Positions 47,240-58,100 of a DNA stretch of 64,000 nucleotides are shown here, in pieces. A program made the translations under genes and the position numbers. The stretch comes from Saccharothrix espanaensis DSM 44229. GTDB lineage: Bacteria; Actinomycetota; Actinomycetes; Mycobacteriales; Pseudonocardiaceae. Within the stretch, counting starts at the first letter, position 1. Each line of letters opens with the position of its first letter. The notes under the pieces were generated by a model. The model had not been told where the DNA came from and did not search any database. It saw only the letters and a program-made list of their open reading frames with translations. The stretch covers positions 6,324,001-6,388,000 of the forward strand of contig NC_019673.1 in assembly GCF_000328705.1 (NCBI RefSeq), given 5' to 3'.

Positions 47240-47741
47240 ACGATAGCGCCATCACCGACACCCGGCGCAGCCCACCGAGGGCCGTCCGCTCGACGTGTCG
47301 GCAGAGGCGAGACTGCCTGGACCGGCGCGCTCTCTCCCCATCGCTCGAGGGGCGGTGGCCGGTCCCTCTCTGCCGCTTCCCGGCAGGTGCACACCTGGCG
47401 GATGCGAAAGCTCGTGACTGATCCAGTCGAACGAGCTGAACTGTTGAGCGCTCCTGGCACCACCGTGGAAGCCTCCGCGGTGACAGCCTTGTCGAGGGCG
47501 GTGGTGTGGATCTGATGGGTGACATATTTGGTTAACACTGAAGCTATAGACCTTGCAGACCTTCAGGTTGAGAAACACGACCACCCAGGCGACCCATCAG
47601 CGGGCCGACCTCGTCGCGCCCTGTGCACCACCAAGACCTACTGCTGGACGGGATACCGGACCAAACGGCGTCCCCTCGCTAGGCTGCCGCCATGGCCTCT
47701 CCGGCTCTTCCACCAGCCAGTCGGAAACCCCTGCCGCCCGG
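47240..47741. other. Gap without a supported gene
   Basis: About 500 bases. Base composition drops near 47510-47600, unlike the flanks, pointing to junk or foreign DNA at the edge of the insertion-sequence cluster. No gene or repeat recognised. Confidence 0.4.
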
Positions 47742-48206
47742 TGACCGTCGCCCAGGTGCGCGGCGTGGTCGAGCGGCTGATCACCGCGGGCCAGTGGAAG
47801 CGGGGCGATCCGGAGATGCTGGTGGTGTTCGACGCCGGCTACGACGCGCCCCGCATCGCCTACCTGTTGGGTGACCTGCCGGTGCGGGCGCTGGGGCGGA
47901 TGCGGTCGGACCGGGTGCTGCGCCGCCCGACCCCGCCCCGGGTCCACAACCCGCTGGGCGGACGGTTCCCCAAGCACGGCGGCGAGTTCGTCTTCGGCGA
48001 CCCCGGCCACCTGGTGCGCCGAGGACGTGCTGACCCGCACCGAAACCCGTCTCTACGGCACCGCCACCGCACAGGCATGGAACCGCCTGCACCCACGACT
48101 GACCGCCGCAGCGCCTGGATCGACCACAATGGACCACAATGGACCACTACCGATCATCGAGGGCACCGTCATCCGCCTGACCGTGGAGCACCTGCCCTCC
48201 GGCGGG

Positions 48207-49528
48207 TTAATACGACAACGACAGGTTGTGATGTCCGCGTCTCTTGTAGTGGCTAGTCCGGGTGCGGGCTTGGCTTGTTCGTCGCCAATTCGACCAGTGC
48301 AGGACGTGGTCGACGGTGGGGATGACGCGGTTGACGATCCGGTTCCATAATCGGCGGATCTCGTTGACGGACAACGGGATCAGCGGTTGGCTCGCGCCGG
48401 ATGAGGAGCCCCCTTTTCGGTGATCTCGCGGGTGATCACCAGGAAGGCCAGGGCGGTCATGGACAGTGTGATGTGCCGGTACCACGCCTGGTAGCCGCGG
48501 ACCTGGTAGTGGTCCAGTCCGGTCTCGTTCTTCGCGGTCTGGAAGCACTCCTCGATCGCCCACCGCGCACCCGCGACACGCACCAGTCGCTCCAGGGTGG
48601 TGTCGGCCGGGCCGAAACAGACGTAGTAGGCGATGTCCGACGGGTCGGCGATGCTGCGCCTGGCCAGCAGCCAGTGCCCCCATTCCCGCCTGCGCAACGG
48701 CCGGATGTCGATCACGGCCCAGTCCGACACCCGCGGCCCTCTTCCGCCCTCCCCGCAGCTGAGTCGTTTCCACGCAGTGTCGGGAAGTTCGGCGATCAGA
48801 CGGTTGACGCGAACCTTCAGCAGACCGAACGACACCACCATCGCACTCTTGGGCACGGCCACCACGTGTGGGACGTCGACGGTCTCCAGCCACAGCCGGA
48901 ACTTCGTGTCGTTGCCGTAGAGTTCGTCCGCGGTCACCCACCCGAACGGAACCTCGGCCTCCAGCGCTCGTTCGAGCATGCGCCGGGCGAGCAACTACTT
49001 GGTCGCGAACCGCACCTCGTCGCCGATTCCCGCCGCACGACACCGTTCCCGGTCATCGGTCCAGTCCTTCGGCAGATACAACTCGCGGTCGATCAACGCC
49101 CGTCCTCGCGGCGAAGCGTAGGCCAGGAACACCCCGATCTGCGAGTTCTCGATCCGCCCCGCCGTCCCCGAGTACTGACGGCCCACGCCGGCGGACTTGG
49201 TGCCCTTCTTGAGGAAACCGGTCTCGTCCACCACCAGCACACCGTTCTCGGCGTCGCCGATCGACTCGACCACCGCCGCGCGGATGTCGTCGCGCAGCCC
49301 GTCGGTGTCCCAGGCGTAGAAGTTCAGCAGCCGCTGCATGCCTTCCGGGCCAGCGTCACCGGCCGCCTCGGCCAGTGTCCACCCGTTTTTCCGCTCCACT
49401 TCGGAGAGCAGGCCCCTGACATACCAACGCATTCGGCGCCGTGACTCCACACGCGGAAACCGACCCGCGAACCGGCCGAGGAACGCATCAAACCCCGCCG
49501 ACCAACCCGAGACCAACTCCATCGACAC
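48207..49528 (-). pseudogene. IS701-family transposase, inactivated
   Basis: Starts MELVSGWSAGFDAFLGRFAGRFPR; carries VLVVDETGFLKKG, FGWVTADELYGND and GARWAIEECFQTAKNETGLDHYQ, the DDE-type regions of the family. An in-frame TAG at 48995-48997 (FATK-stop-LLARRML) splits it, and a frameshift around 48380-48420 moves the C-terminus (VNEIRRLWNRIV) into another frame. The element therefore cannot make its own transposase. Confidence 0.88.
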
Positions 49529-49580
49529 ACAAGATCAGATACCAGAAGATGGCCGCAGATCACAACCTGTCGTTGTCGTA
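48211..49580 (-). mobile_element. IS701-type insertion sequence inserted in the transposase pseudogene
   Basis: Perfect inverted repeats of at least 20 bases (TACGACAACGACAGGTTGTG from 48211; complement ending at 49580). Flanks TTAA (48207-48210) and TTAG (49581-49584) resemble the YTAR target duplication of IS701 elements, with one difference. Length 1370 bp. Confidence 0.85.
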
Positions 49581-49897
49581 TTAGACAAACCGGTCTAGCT
49601 GTGGCGCTCCGACGCCGAAGCCGCCGAGGTCGACCGCTACTGGCGGATGTTCCTGCGCCGCTTCGACCTCGAGCACACCTTCCGCATGCTCAAACAGACC
49701 CTCGGCTGGACCAAGCCCAAGCTGCGCAACCCTCAGGCGGCCGACCGCTGGACCTGGTTGGTCCTGGCCGCCCACGCGCAGCTGCGCCTGGCCCGCCCGT
49801 TGGTCGCCGACCTGCGCCACCCCTGGGAACGCCCCGCCGAACCCGCCAAGCTCACCCTGTGGGGTGCCTAAGGTCGCCATACGGTCTGGCCTGCGGG

Positions 49898-50811
49898 TCA
49901 GGCTGCTGCGGGTTCGTACTCGTTGATCAGGCCGCCGAGGACGGGTTGTCGGCGTACCGACGTGCGACTCGGCCTCGGAAGCGGGTGGTCCGGTAGTGGT
50001 GGCGTGGGTTGTCGTGCTCGGTGGGTCGACGGTGGTTGTAATGGGACACGTAGCGATCCAGCACTGTTCTCAGGTGGGGTTCGTTGATGATGAGCAGTCG
50101 GTCGGTGACCTCGCGTCTGACGGTGCCGACGAACCGCTCGACGAAACAGTTCGCTCGTGGACTCCGTGGCGGGATCTTCACGACCTGAACACCGACGTCG
50201 GCGGGGACTGCGTCGAACGAGGCGGTGAACTGCCCTGCCCTGTCGCCGATGAGGAACCGGAAGTCGTCGGCCCGACCACCAAGGTCCATGAGGAAGTTGC
50301 GGGCTTTTTGGGTGGTCCATGCCCGGTCGGGGTTGGTGGTGCCGAGGATGTGCACGTAGCGGGTGGCGACCTTGAGGACGAAGAACACGTACACGCGTCT
50401 GAGGGTGACCGCGCAGTCGACGTGGAAGAAGCCACAGGCCAACATGCTCGCGGCCTGGGCACGGAGGAATCACCGCCACGACATGGCGGTGTCACGTCCG
50501 GATGCAGGCGGTACGCGTAGGCGCTCGAGCACGCGACGGACCGTTGAGGCGGCCGCCCGGTGGCCGAGCTTGAGCAACTCGCCTTGGATCCTGTGGTAAC
50601 CCCAGGCGGTGTTCTCCCGCGCCATCCGCCCGATCAACGCCACCACAACGTCGTCGACCGGCGGGCGGCCCGTCCGGCTCGGGTAGGTCCACTTCCTCGC
50701 GACCAGGTGCCATCGCAGGACGGTGCCCGGCGTCACCAACCGGTGCTCCCGTAACCAGTCGGATAGCCGTCGCATCAACGCGGCGAGCACCGCACGATCG
50801 GCCCAGCCCAA
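49898..50811 (-). pseudogene. Integrase-core transposase, inactivated
   Basis: The N-terminal part (50470-50811) reads TPGTVLRWHLVARKWTYPS and ENTAWGYHRIQGELLKLGH; after an in-frame TGA at 50470-50472 the frame continues FLRAQAASMLACGFFHVDC and IGDRAGQFTASFDAV to KIPPRSPRANCFVERFVG. The family end (PVLGGLINEYE) is found in a second frame stopping at 49898, showing another frameshift. Partial inactivation like the neighbouring transposases. Confidence 0.8.
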
Positions 50812-51348
50812 CCGCGGGCGATGTCGCGGTGATGCTCGGCCCGTCGACGGAGCCGGACAGCTTCGGGTGCCGGTGCGATCCCGGCCCAGGCGTCGAGTCG
50901 GTGGGCTTCCCGTTCATGCTCGACGGCGTCCTGATCGGTATAGAAGCGGTTGGCACAGCGTGGATGGCAGGTGGCCAGGCCTGGACCGGTGTGCGCGCCC
51001 TGCTCGGTGTCGTTCTGGCAGGCGGGTCGAAGCGGCAGCCGACCGCGGTGTCGGGGTTGTCGTAGGTCTGGAGGTCGCGGTCGGCGAGGATCTTCTTCCA
51101 GTCGCGGCTGGTCAGGATCGCGCCCTGGAAGGTGGTTAAGGGAGTTGAGCGTCGCGGCGATGTACTCGGCGGTTCCCGGGGCAGGAACTGGGTGGATCTG
51201 GTCTGCTTCATGCCTTCGTTGTGGTTGCGCCCGTCGGCGATGCTGCGCACGGCCGCGTGTTCCTCATCGAGCGCGCGGAGAACGCCGCGGCCTCCTCGAT
51301 GGATCCACCTTGACTGGCTCCGCGGAGACCTCGCGCGCCACCACACAC
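50812..51348. other. Gap with possible gene fragments
   Basis: About 540 bases between the dead transposase and the STAND gene. On the minus strand near 51030-51145 a stretch reads LTTFQGAILTSRDWKKILAD, which looks like real protein but has no clear start or family. A rightward frame at 50829-51065 is weak. I call neither a gene. Confidence 0.35.
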
Positions 51349-54300
51349 TCAGTGTCGGGCTGCGAGTTCAGCGTGACCGTGGAGATGTGAAGGGCTCGTC
51401 GCGCTCTCCTTCAGCTGCCGCAGGTTGCGGCGGCGGACGTCCGGTGGCCAGTGCGCTGCGGATGCCCAACCGACGAGCGCCGCCGCCCGCCAGGTGTGCA
51501 GCTGAACGTTCCTGGAGGAGGTCAGGGAGTCCGCCTCATGTGTGGACGGGGTCATTGCACGGAATAGGGTGCAGGCGAGGCGTTCCCCATTGTCTCCATC
51601 GAACTTCTCGTAGAGGTGGCGCGCGAGATCCGGTCGACCGGAGCGCAACATGGTGTCCATCAGATACCCGGTTAACCCGTCGTCGGAGAGCGTGATGGCG
51701 TCGGCGATCTCGAAGGCCTTCTCCGCCGCTCGGACCGCAATGGTCAGGTCGCCATTTGTAGCACTGACGTCTGCGATGGTCGCGTAACCGAATTCGTGCA
51801 ACCCATCCGCCAGATCCAGGGCGATGTCGTACTCACCGGCGCAGGCAAGGGCCTCGCAGAGCACACGCCGGGTCTCCGGTCCGGTCGTGTCGTCCGTGGC
51901 CTGCAACGCCCTGAGCGCGAACGCGCGTGCGTGGTCGTCTTGCCGCGCATGCCAGAGAATCACCGCCGTCGACGCGCTCAGTTCGACGCTCGCCGCGCCA
52001 CCCAAGTCATCGACTGCCCGTCGGAACGTTGCCACCAACCGCGGCATCCCCCGAACCGCGGCCGGCAATGGCCCGGCGGCCCTCAACACGCCGTGCAGCG
52101 TCGACAGACGGTCGCCGCCCTTCCTGACCCGGAACGCCGCCTCGATCGCCTCGTTGAGCAGGCGGTCAGCCTCCGGGGAGTCCGACGCGCGGCAGGCGAA
52201 CGACAACCTGGCCAGTGCCTCGGCGCGACGTGTCAGGGGTTTGACCTGCATCAGGACCGCCTCGCCGCGCCCGATGTCGTTCGCGCGATGGAAGGCCTCG
52301 ACTGCATCCAGGGCGTAGTCCCAACCTAGCCATCGGTCCGCAGGTGCGCATCCCTCGATGAGATCGGTCGCCAGTCGGAGGGCCTGGTTCCGGGTACCAT
52401 TCACAGCCGCCATCGCGACCGCCAGCCGAGCCTGATCGGACAGGGGCCAGTCCTCGCAGTCGGGCACCGCCAGCCCGGTCGTGGCTTCGGCCAGTTCGAC
52501 CTCGCGCGCTCCGATACGCCGCCATGCTCGGTTTGGGTTGGCCTCGACCACCTCACGGGCACCGGGGAGGTCGCCCGCTTCGATGAGCGCGAGAGCTAGG
52601 TCGTGCATGTTGTAGTCGATGAACGGGTGGCCGTACCGTCGACTCGCAGTGAGCATCTGTTGGGCCACGTGCGCCGCATCCTGGACTCGCCCGGTCGCCA
52701 GCAGGGTGTTCCCCAACCGGATGAGACGCGCCGACACGTCCTCGAGAAGGTCCTCGTTATCGGCCAGTTCGCGAAGCAGTTCATCCGCTTCACGCAGGGC
52801 GCTGTCGCCGTCATGCGCGGGTCCATCTGCATCGATTAGCCTGCCGGTGCTCCCACCCGCGTCGGGACCGTCGAGCAGACGGCGGATCCGATCGATGTCT
52901 GCCCACTCCCGAGGGCCGAGGTCGGGATGCTGTCGCTGTCGTTCGGCGAGCGCGTCGAGCCCGACACGGGCGGCGGCGTGTTCACCCGGCTCCCCGAGGA
53001 CACCGGCCTCAGCGCTAACCGCATGTCGTGACCTCACGTAGTCATCGAGTTCCAGCCGGGGGATTTTCGCCCCGGCCTTCCTCGCGGCGCGTACGCACGA
53101 GCGCAGGACGACGGGCTGCAAGTGCTCGTCAACCATCGAAGCACATGTCCACGAAGCGTCGACGAGCCCTCTCGCGCGTTCGAGGAGGCCTGTGTCTGCC
53201 AGGGCCTCGGCGACCTCCGCTAGAGCCACGGCGCGAAATCGTTCTTCGGTGGCGAAGGCAACGCCTTCCGCCTGGTCCGCCTGCCCAGACAACACAAGTA
53301 GCCGAAGCATCCCTTCGGGCAGGAACGGGCTGTACGAGACGGCCAGAAGGTGGTGGAGGTCGAGTCGGAACAGCAGTTCGAGGTCGTCTGTCGACTGTCC
53401 ACCGGACTTCTCCGTCAGCGCACGTACGACGGCGATGGTGTCGAGGAAGACGCCGTCGTGCCCAAAGGTCGCCAGCAACCTCTGCCTCCGCTCGTGCGAC
53501 ACGAGGGCCGTCAGCAAGCCTTTGTCGGCAGTGGCGGCGTGCGCGCGTACGAAGTGGTGCAAGCCGTGCAGGAGGAAGGACGGCGTCGTGTCGGGCCAGC
53601 CCGCGGCCGCGTGACGGGTTGCCCACTTGACAATCCGCTCGCCGACCCGCGCCCGCCCGCCCGCACCGATCCAGTCGTGCACGAACTCGCCGTATTTGGC
53701 GTGGGCCCACTGGTAGCCGACCCCGCTGGGGGCAATGGCGATGGGCAGCAGGCACCGTTCCACGTCGTACAGGTGCTGTGCGACCTGGCAGACAGCAAGT
53801 CCCAGGAGATCGGCCAGGTCGAGTCGAGATAATGGCGCGCTAGCGACGAGTATCAGTGCGGCGATCTCCTCGCGTACCGGATCGGCAGACGCCAAGAACG
53901 CCTCAAGGTGGCGCTTCGCGTTCTCTGTCTGGGCCTTGGCATGCCGACTGGGGATCAGGTGAACGAGGCTGAACCGCGACGCACCCAGTGGGTGGTGAGG
54001 TGGGGTGGCGGTGCGTGGATCGGGCAAGCTCCGCGTCGCGACGACGACGTGGGCATATCCCGAGACGTGCACCGGAAGTAGCGGGCTGATCGCGTCGATG
54101 GGCAGTTGCTCGTCCAAGCCGTCCACAAGCAACACTGCCGGGCGCTCGGCGGTGCCGAGCGCGGCGACGGCGTCCCAGAGCCGCGCGAACTGCGCGGACC
54201 GCTTCTCCGCGGCGGCGACCTCCTCGTCCACCCTGAGAACGCCGATCAGTTGGCCGATCACCGCCTCGAGGAAGTCGCCGGACCTGTTGGAGTACCGGTC

Positions 54301-54717
54301 CACGATGTAGAAGACAGCGGTCGGGCAGCCCAAGGCGTTCAGTCTTCGGCACAGCTCGACCATAAACGCGGTCTTGCCGGCGAACGCAGGCGCCTCGACC
54401 ACGTGGTACGTCCCCGTGCCGCAGAGCGCGTCCAGCAGGCTGCACAACTCGTCCTCGCGGTCGAGGACTTCGGTGTGGAAGCTCTCGAGCGCCCTGCGGG
54501 TAGCGGCGTAGCGGTCGTGGTGGGCAGTCGCGGCGTGTCGCCCGTCGCCCAACACGTTCACCACCACGGACTGCACGGTCAGGCCCCCGGCGATCACAGA
54601 GCCGGCGACGTCCCCACCCACCTGAACGTTGTCCCCACCGACGGCGCTGTCCCGAACCACCTGGCCCAGTTCCGGCGCACCTTGAGCGGGGCGTCGGTGA
54701 CCGCGTCGGAATCTCAC
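51349..54717 (-). CDS. STAND/NLR-like NTPase with N-terminal VQVG (RHIM-like) motif
   Basis: 1122 aa from GTG 54717, overlapping the partner gene stop (GTGA). Residues 24-45 carry a glycine-rich motif around GGDNVQVGGDVAGSV, with the (I/V)Q(I/V)G core of RHIM-type amyloid sequences. A STAND NTPase follows: Walker A APAFAGKT (109-116), Walker B VLLVDGLDE (195-203), VVATRS sensor, then a winged-helix-like region. From about residue 400 to the end the protein is helical and repeat-like (TPR-type) and Ala/Leu/Glu/Asp-rich, the likely sensor. Family knowledge: such proteins detect invasion, oligomerise, and template amyloid in a partner effector. The neighbour's matching motif supports this. Confidence 0.85.
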   Translation of the reverse strand: MRFRRGHRRPAQGAPELGQVVRDSAVGGDNVQVGGDVAGSVIAGGLTVQSVVVNVLGDGRHAATAHHDRYAATRRALESFHTEVLDREDELCSLLDALCGTGTYHVVEAPAFAGKTAFMVELCRRLNALGCPTAVFYIVDRYSNRSGDFLEAVIGQLIGVLRVDEEVAAAEKRSAQFARLWDAVAALGTAERPAVLLVDGLDEQLPIDAISPLLPVHVSGYAHVVVATRSLPDPRTATPPHHPLGASRFSLVHLIPSRHAKAQTENAKRHLEAFLASADPVREEIAALILVASAPLSRLDLADLLGLAVCQVAQHLYDVERCLLPIAIAPSGVGYQWAHAKYGEFVHDWIGAGGRARVGERIVKWATRHAAAGWPDTTPSFLLHGLHHFVRAHAATADKGLLTALVSHERRQRLLATFGHDGVFLDTIAVVRALTEKSGGQSTDDLELLFRLDLHHLLAVSYSPFLPEGMLRLLVLSGQADQAEGVAFATEERFRAVALAEVAEALADTGLLERARGLVDASWTCASMVDEHLQPVVLRSCVRAARKAGAKIPRLELDDYVRSRHAVSAEAGVLGEPGEHAAARVGLDALAERQRQHPDLGPREWADIDRIRRLLDGPDAGGSTGRLIDADGPAHDGDSALREADELLRELADNEDLLEDVSARLIRLGNTLLATGRVQDAAHVAQQMLTASRRYGHPFIDYNMHDLALALIEAGDLPGAREVVEANPNRAWRRIGAREVELAEATTGLAVPDCEDWPLSDQARLAVAMAAVNGTRNQALRLATDLIEGCAPADRWLGWDYALDAVEAFHRANDIGRGEAVLMQVKPLTRRAEALARLSFACRASDSPEADRLLNEAIEAAFRVRKGGDRLSTLHGVLRAAGPLPAAVRGMPRLVATFRRAVDDLGGAASVELSASTAVILWHARQDDHARAFALRALQATDDTTGPETRRVLCEALACAGEYDIALDLADGLHEFGYATIADVSATNGDLTIAVRAAEKAFEIADAITLSDDGLTGYLMDTMLRSGRPDLARHLYEKFDGDNGERLACTLFRAMTPSTHEADSLTSSRNVQLHTWRAAALVGWASAAHWPPDVRRRNLRQLKESATSPSHLHGHAELAARH

Positions 54718-55037
54718 CGGCCCGCTGTCCGCCCGGTCGCATTCACGTCACCGTGCACCGAACCGCCGACCTGGACATTCGAGCCTGTGATCATGCTGTG
54801 CATCACGGACTGCCCGGCAGCCACGGTGCTCTCACCGTCAGGTTCCGGAACTCGGCCTTTCACCATGCCCAACACCCCGACCGCCAAGCCCATCACTGCC
54901 GTGCCGGCGCCGATACCACTGGAGATCCGGTCGGCTTCCTCCGTGCCCAAGACGACGAACAACCACACCACGCCGCCCACCGCCATCACCGCACCAGCTA
55001 CGACCAGTACCACCCAAGCGCTGCGGCGCACATCCAT
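54714..55037 (-). CDS. Two-TM membrane protein with C-terminal VQVG motif; candidate NLR effector
   Basis: 107 aa from ATG 55037 (GGAGA four bases upstream). Two membrane helices at about 7-30 and 40-59, a short linker, then MITGSNVQVGGSVHGDVNATG (82-102), which aligns with the N-terminal motif of the downstream STAND protein (shared NVQVGG-V-G-V pattern). In characterised amyloid-signalling pairs the effector carries the motif at its C-terminus and the NLR at its N-terminus, with adjacent genes; both hold here. Expected role: membrane-damaging effector triggered by the NTPase. No catalytic domain is present. Confidence 0.75.
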   Translation of the reverse strand: MDVRRSAWVVLVVAGAVMAVGGVVWLFVVLGTEEADRISSGIGAGTAVMGLAVGVLGMVKGRVPEPDGESTVAAGQSVMHSMITGSNVQVGGSVHGDVNATGRTAGR

Positions 55038-55172
55038 CGGGTCTCCAATTGGTGATGTGACCATCAAAACTAGTGAACGTTCACCGCGTGGAGGTACAGG
55101 GAGTGTAGTTCCACCTGCACCAGGCGATGAGCACCTAACCACGACGACAGCGACCATCGAGTTCCGAATCTC

Positions 55173-58100
55173 TCAACCGAACCAACTTTCAGCGGAGGCC
55201 AGGTCACCCAGGGTTGACTCGTCAAATTGCTCCGAACAGTGCAGTTCGGACTGCAAGAGCCATTCGATTGGCACGTCCGCAGGCGTAGCGAGTATGTCTT
55301 GAATCAGGTATTCCGGAACTGAGCTCGGACGTGCCGCCCCGACGGGATTGAACGGCCCAGACGACCGGAGCAGGTCGCAGCGTTCCAGGGACGGCGCCTC
55401 GATCATCCTTTGTCCGATCGCACGGACGGCAGGCCATGAGCACGGCTCCAGATCGATCATGGAGCCCAGCATTTCGTCAGGTAGCCGGTCGAGGGTGTCG
55501 ACACGATCGACTTCAGCTGTGTGATGGAGGACGAGAAGTGCGGTGTCGACCGTGTGGGCCGCAAGGTCGTCCAGGATCGAGCGTTGAAGGCGACGGCTGA
55601 CTCCAAAGGCGCCTATTCTGCTCGAAGCGAGTCGGAGACCCCGAAGCTCTTCGGCAGTGACCGAGCGGACAGTCTCATCCACAAAGTCCAGGCAGCGGGC
55701 GACGACAGCGGTATCCGCCATGGCCAGCAAGGCAAGAGCCCACGTGATATGGGACAACGCGTCCGAATGGGCGTAGAAGAGGTCGACCCACCAGCGTTGA
55801 TTGGCACGCTGGTGTCGGACGTCGCGGATGAGTCGACCATAGTCGGCTTGAGGACCCAGTGCACTCGATCCTGGGGTGATGTCTCCGCCTGTTTTGACGG
55901 CATTGGCGGGCAGTGCGGCTCCGATGAGGGCTATCTCTGCCGCGAGTAGACACGGGCCGTGGATGGCGGCGAGTTCGCGAGCAGTGTTTCCCCAGACCGA
56001 CGTGGTGTCCTTCTGCCCTTTCCCTGTATGAGTCGCCTTGAAGACTCGTTCATACCGGCCGTCGCGGGCAATAAGCCGCTTCGCCACACGCCTGGCGAAC
56101 TCGTTGCCCAGAGTATAGAGAGGGTGCCCTGTATCCGGTAGGCCGTCCGGAAGGTAGCTGTGGGCTTTCTGGCGGAACCGGCCCGCAGCGAAGAGGGAGA
56201 CCAGGTCATCGGCTTCGTTCAGACCGTCTCTCGGGACCGCGTCACTGCATTGGCCATCGAGCGCGGCACGGAGAGACTGCCGTGCTTGCGCCGAGTCTTC
56301 AGGTAGCGCGAGGCCCGCTTCCATCGCCGCGACGACGCTGCGCGGATCGTCCAGCACCAGCCGCGACACGAGGTGCTCCGGCAAAGGAATGCCGGGGGGG
56401 ACGTGCTTGCCGTAGTACATCCACGCGGCTTCATCCTCGGTGCCTGCGGCAGTCTCGACACCTGACCGCCACCAGCGGGCGACGACCTCTCCCGCATCGC
56501 CCTGTGACGACCTCACAAGGTGCTCCAGAAGGTGGCCGCGCAACTTGTTAATCGGATCGTGAGGCCTGTCAGCGATGGCCTCCAGCAGTGCTTTCATGAA
56601 AAGTCCCCCGCCGCGGTCTTCCGCCATCGCGGGAAGGTCGTGATCGACGCCCAGCGCGTGGACGAGCAGACGGACGCTCAGGTCGTCCGTGATCAGACGC
56701 GCCACCCTCGCCTGGGAACTTCGCCGGGCGACGAAGACACCATCAGCCAGCAACGTCCAGGCGACTTTCCGGGTGTGGGTGATGAGGCCGCGCACTACCG
56801 GACCGCCGACCACGGGAGTTGTTCGATGGACCTCTTCCTCCAGCATCTCCGCGAGCGCGGCGAGTTCCCTGACCGCTGCGAATCCCGCATAGAACCGGCA
56901 GGTGTTGAACCAATACGGCCGTCGTATCAATGCCCGAAACACTTCCGACCCGTCGAACTTCGGCAGTTCCGCGCCCGCCACGTTGTAGAGGTGATTCGCC
57001 GCGAAGTACTCCTGCACCGGTTGCACGTCGAAACGGAAGGTCCCTTGCTCTTTGCTCGTCAGCGCCCACACCCGGTCGGTGACAGCGGTGAACAGCTCAT
57101 CGACCAACCCGACGTCCTTGCGGACGTCGTGCAGATAGTTCAGGATCGCCCGTTTGATCTCCTTAATGGACAACTGCCCGTTGGACGCAGCGGACTCGGC
57201 AAGCATCTGGAAGTGCCAACCCAGATAGGCTGTCACCTCCTCCAGGTCCTTTCTGTGCCTGTGTACCGCGGGACTCTTGGCCGCCTCCCGGTCCAGGAAC
57301 GTCTCCATGTACGAACGGTACAACTCAGTACGCTCGTCGGGGATGGAGTCGCCACGCTTCTGGATCAGATACAGCAGAATCGTCAGTTGCATCGGGTTCT
57401 CGGCCAACTGCGCGATATGCGGTTCAGCAGACCTCGTCACGAAGATGCGTGTGAGCGCGCCACGGTCGGCGACGGAGAGACCTCGTGAATCCGCCCACTT
57501 GTCAAGATACTCCCGGCGCAGGACGAATTCGAGCGGCCGCAAGGCGATCGTCTCGAATCTATCCGCAGACGGCTCAGCCAGACCAGAGGAATTCGGCCTG
57601 GTAGTGACCACGACCTGTGGCGGCCAATCGTTGGCCCCCAGACGAGCGCACAACTCGTCGATCCTGGACACGACCTCGCTTCTGACCTCCGCGGACGCCA
57701 CCTCGTCGAGCCCGTCAAGTACAAGCAACAGCGGAAACCGCGCGATCACGTCGTGGACATCCCCGATGGCGACGGGCAGATCACCACTTTTCACCCGCAT
57801 CAGAGCGGCCAGGAACGACTCGATCGACCGGGAGCGACGCCGACCACGCCCACCGTCCGTCACGGACTCGGAGACATCGAAAGGATCATTTCCGGCCAAC
57901 CAAGCGGCATAGTCACGCAGATCGACCCTCAACGGCACACGCCGCTTCTTCACTTCGAACGCCGACGCGCCGATCGGCGTACCGCTCTCCTTGCCCGGCA
58001 GGAACGCCTCACGGTGCAGCTGGCACAGATACTGCGATAACGTCGACTTGCCCTGCCCCGGGGCACCCCTGATCAGAGTCAACGGCAGGTCGGTACGCAA

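Larger units (their letters stand above)
47742..49871 (+). pseudogene. Broken DDE transposase (NF041680-type), split by an inserted element
   Basis: The first part (47742-48206) reads VTVAQVRGVVERLITAGQW then VVFDAGYDAPRIAYLLGDLP; a frameshift near 48020 leads to TRTETRLYGTATAQAWNRL and LPIIEGTVIRLTVEHLP. After the 1.37-kb insertion the frame resumes at about 49585 with RMFLRRFDLEHTFRMLKQT and ADRWTWLVLAAHAQ. An in-frame TAG lies where the family has a Trp (KPV-stop-LW). The N-terminus and extreme C-terminus are missing. Clearly dead. Confidence 0.85.

Noticed and set aside
48207..48350. Separate small gene at the left end of the IS701 element
   Set aside because: The frame is the shifted C-terminus of the broken IS701 transposase reaching into the inverted repeat.
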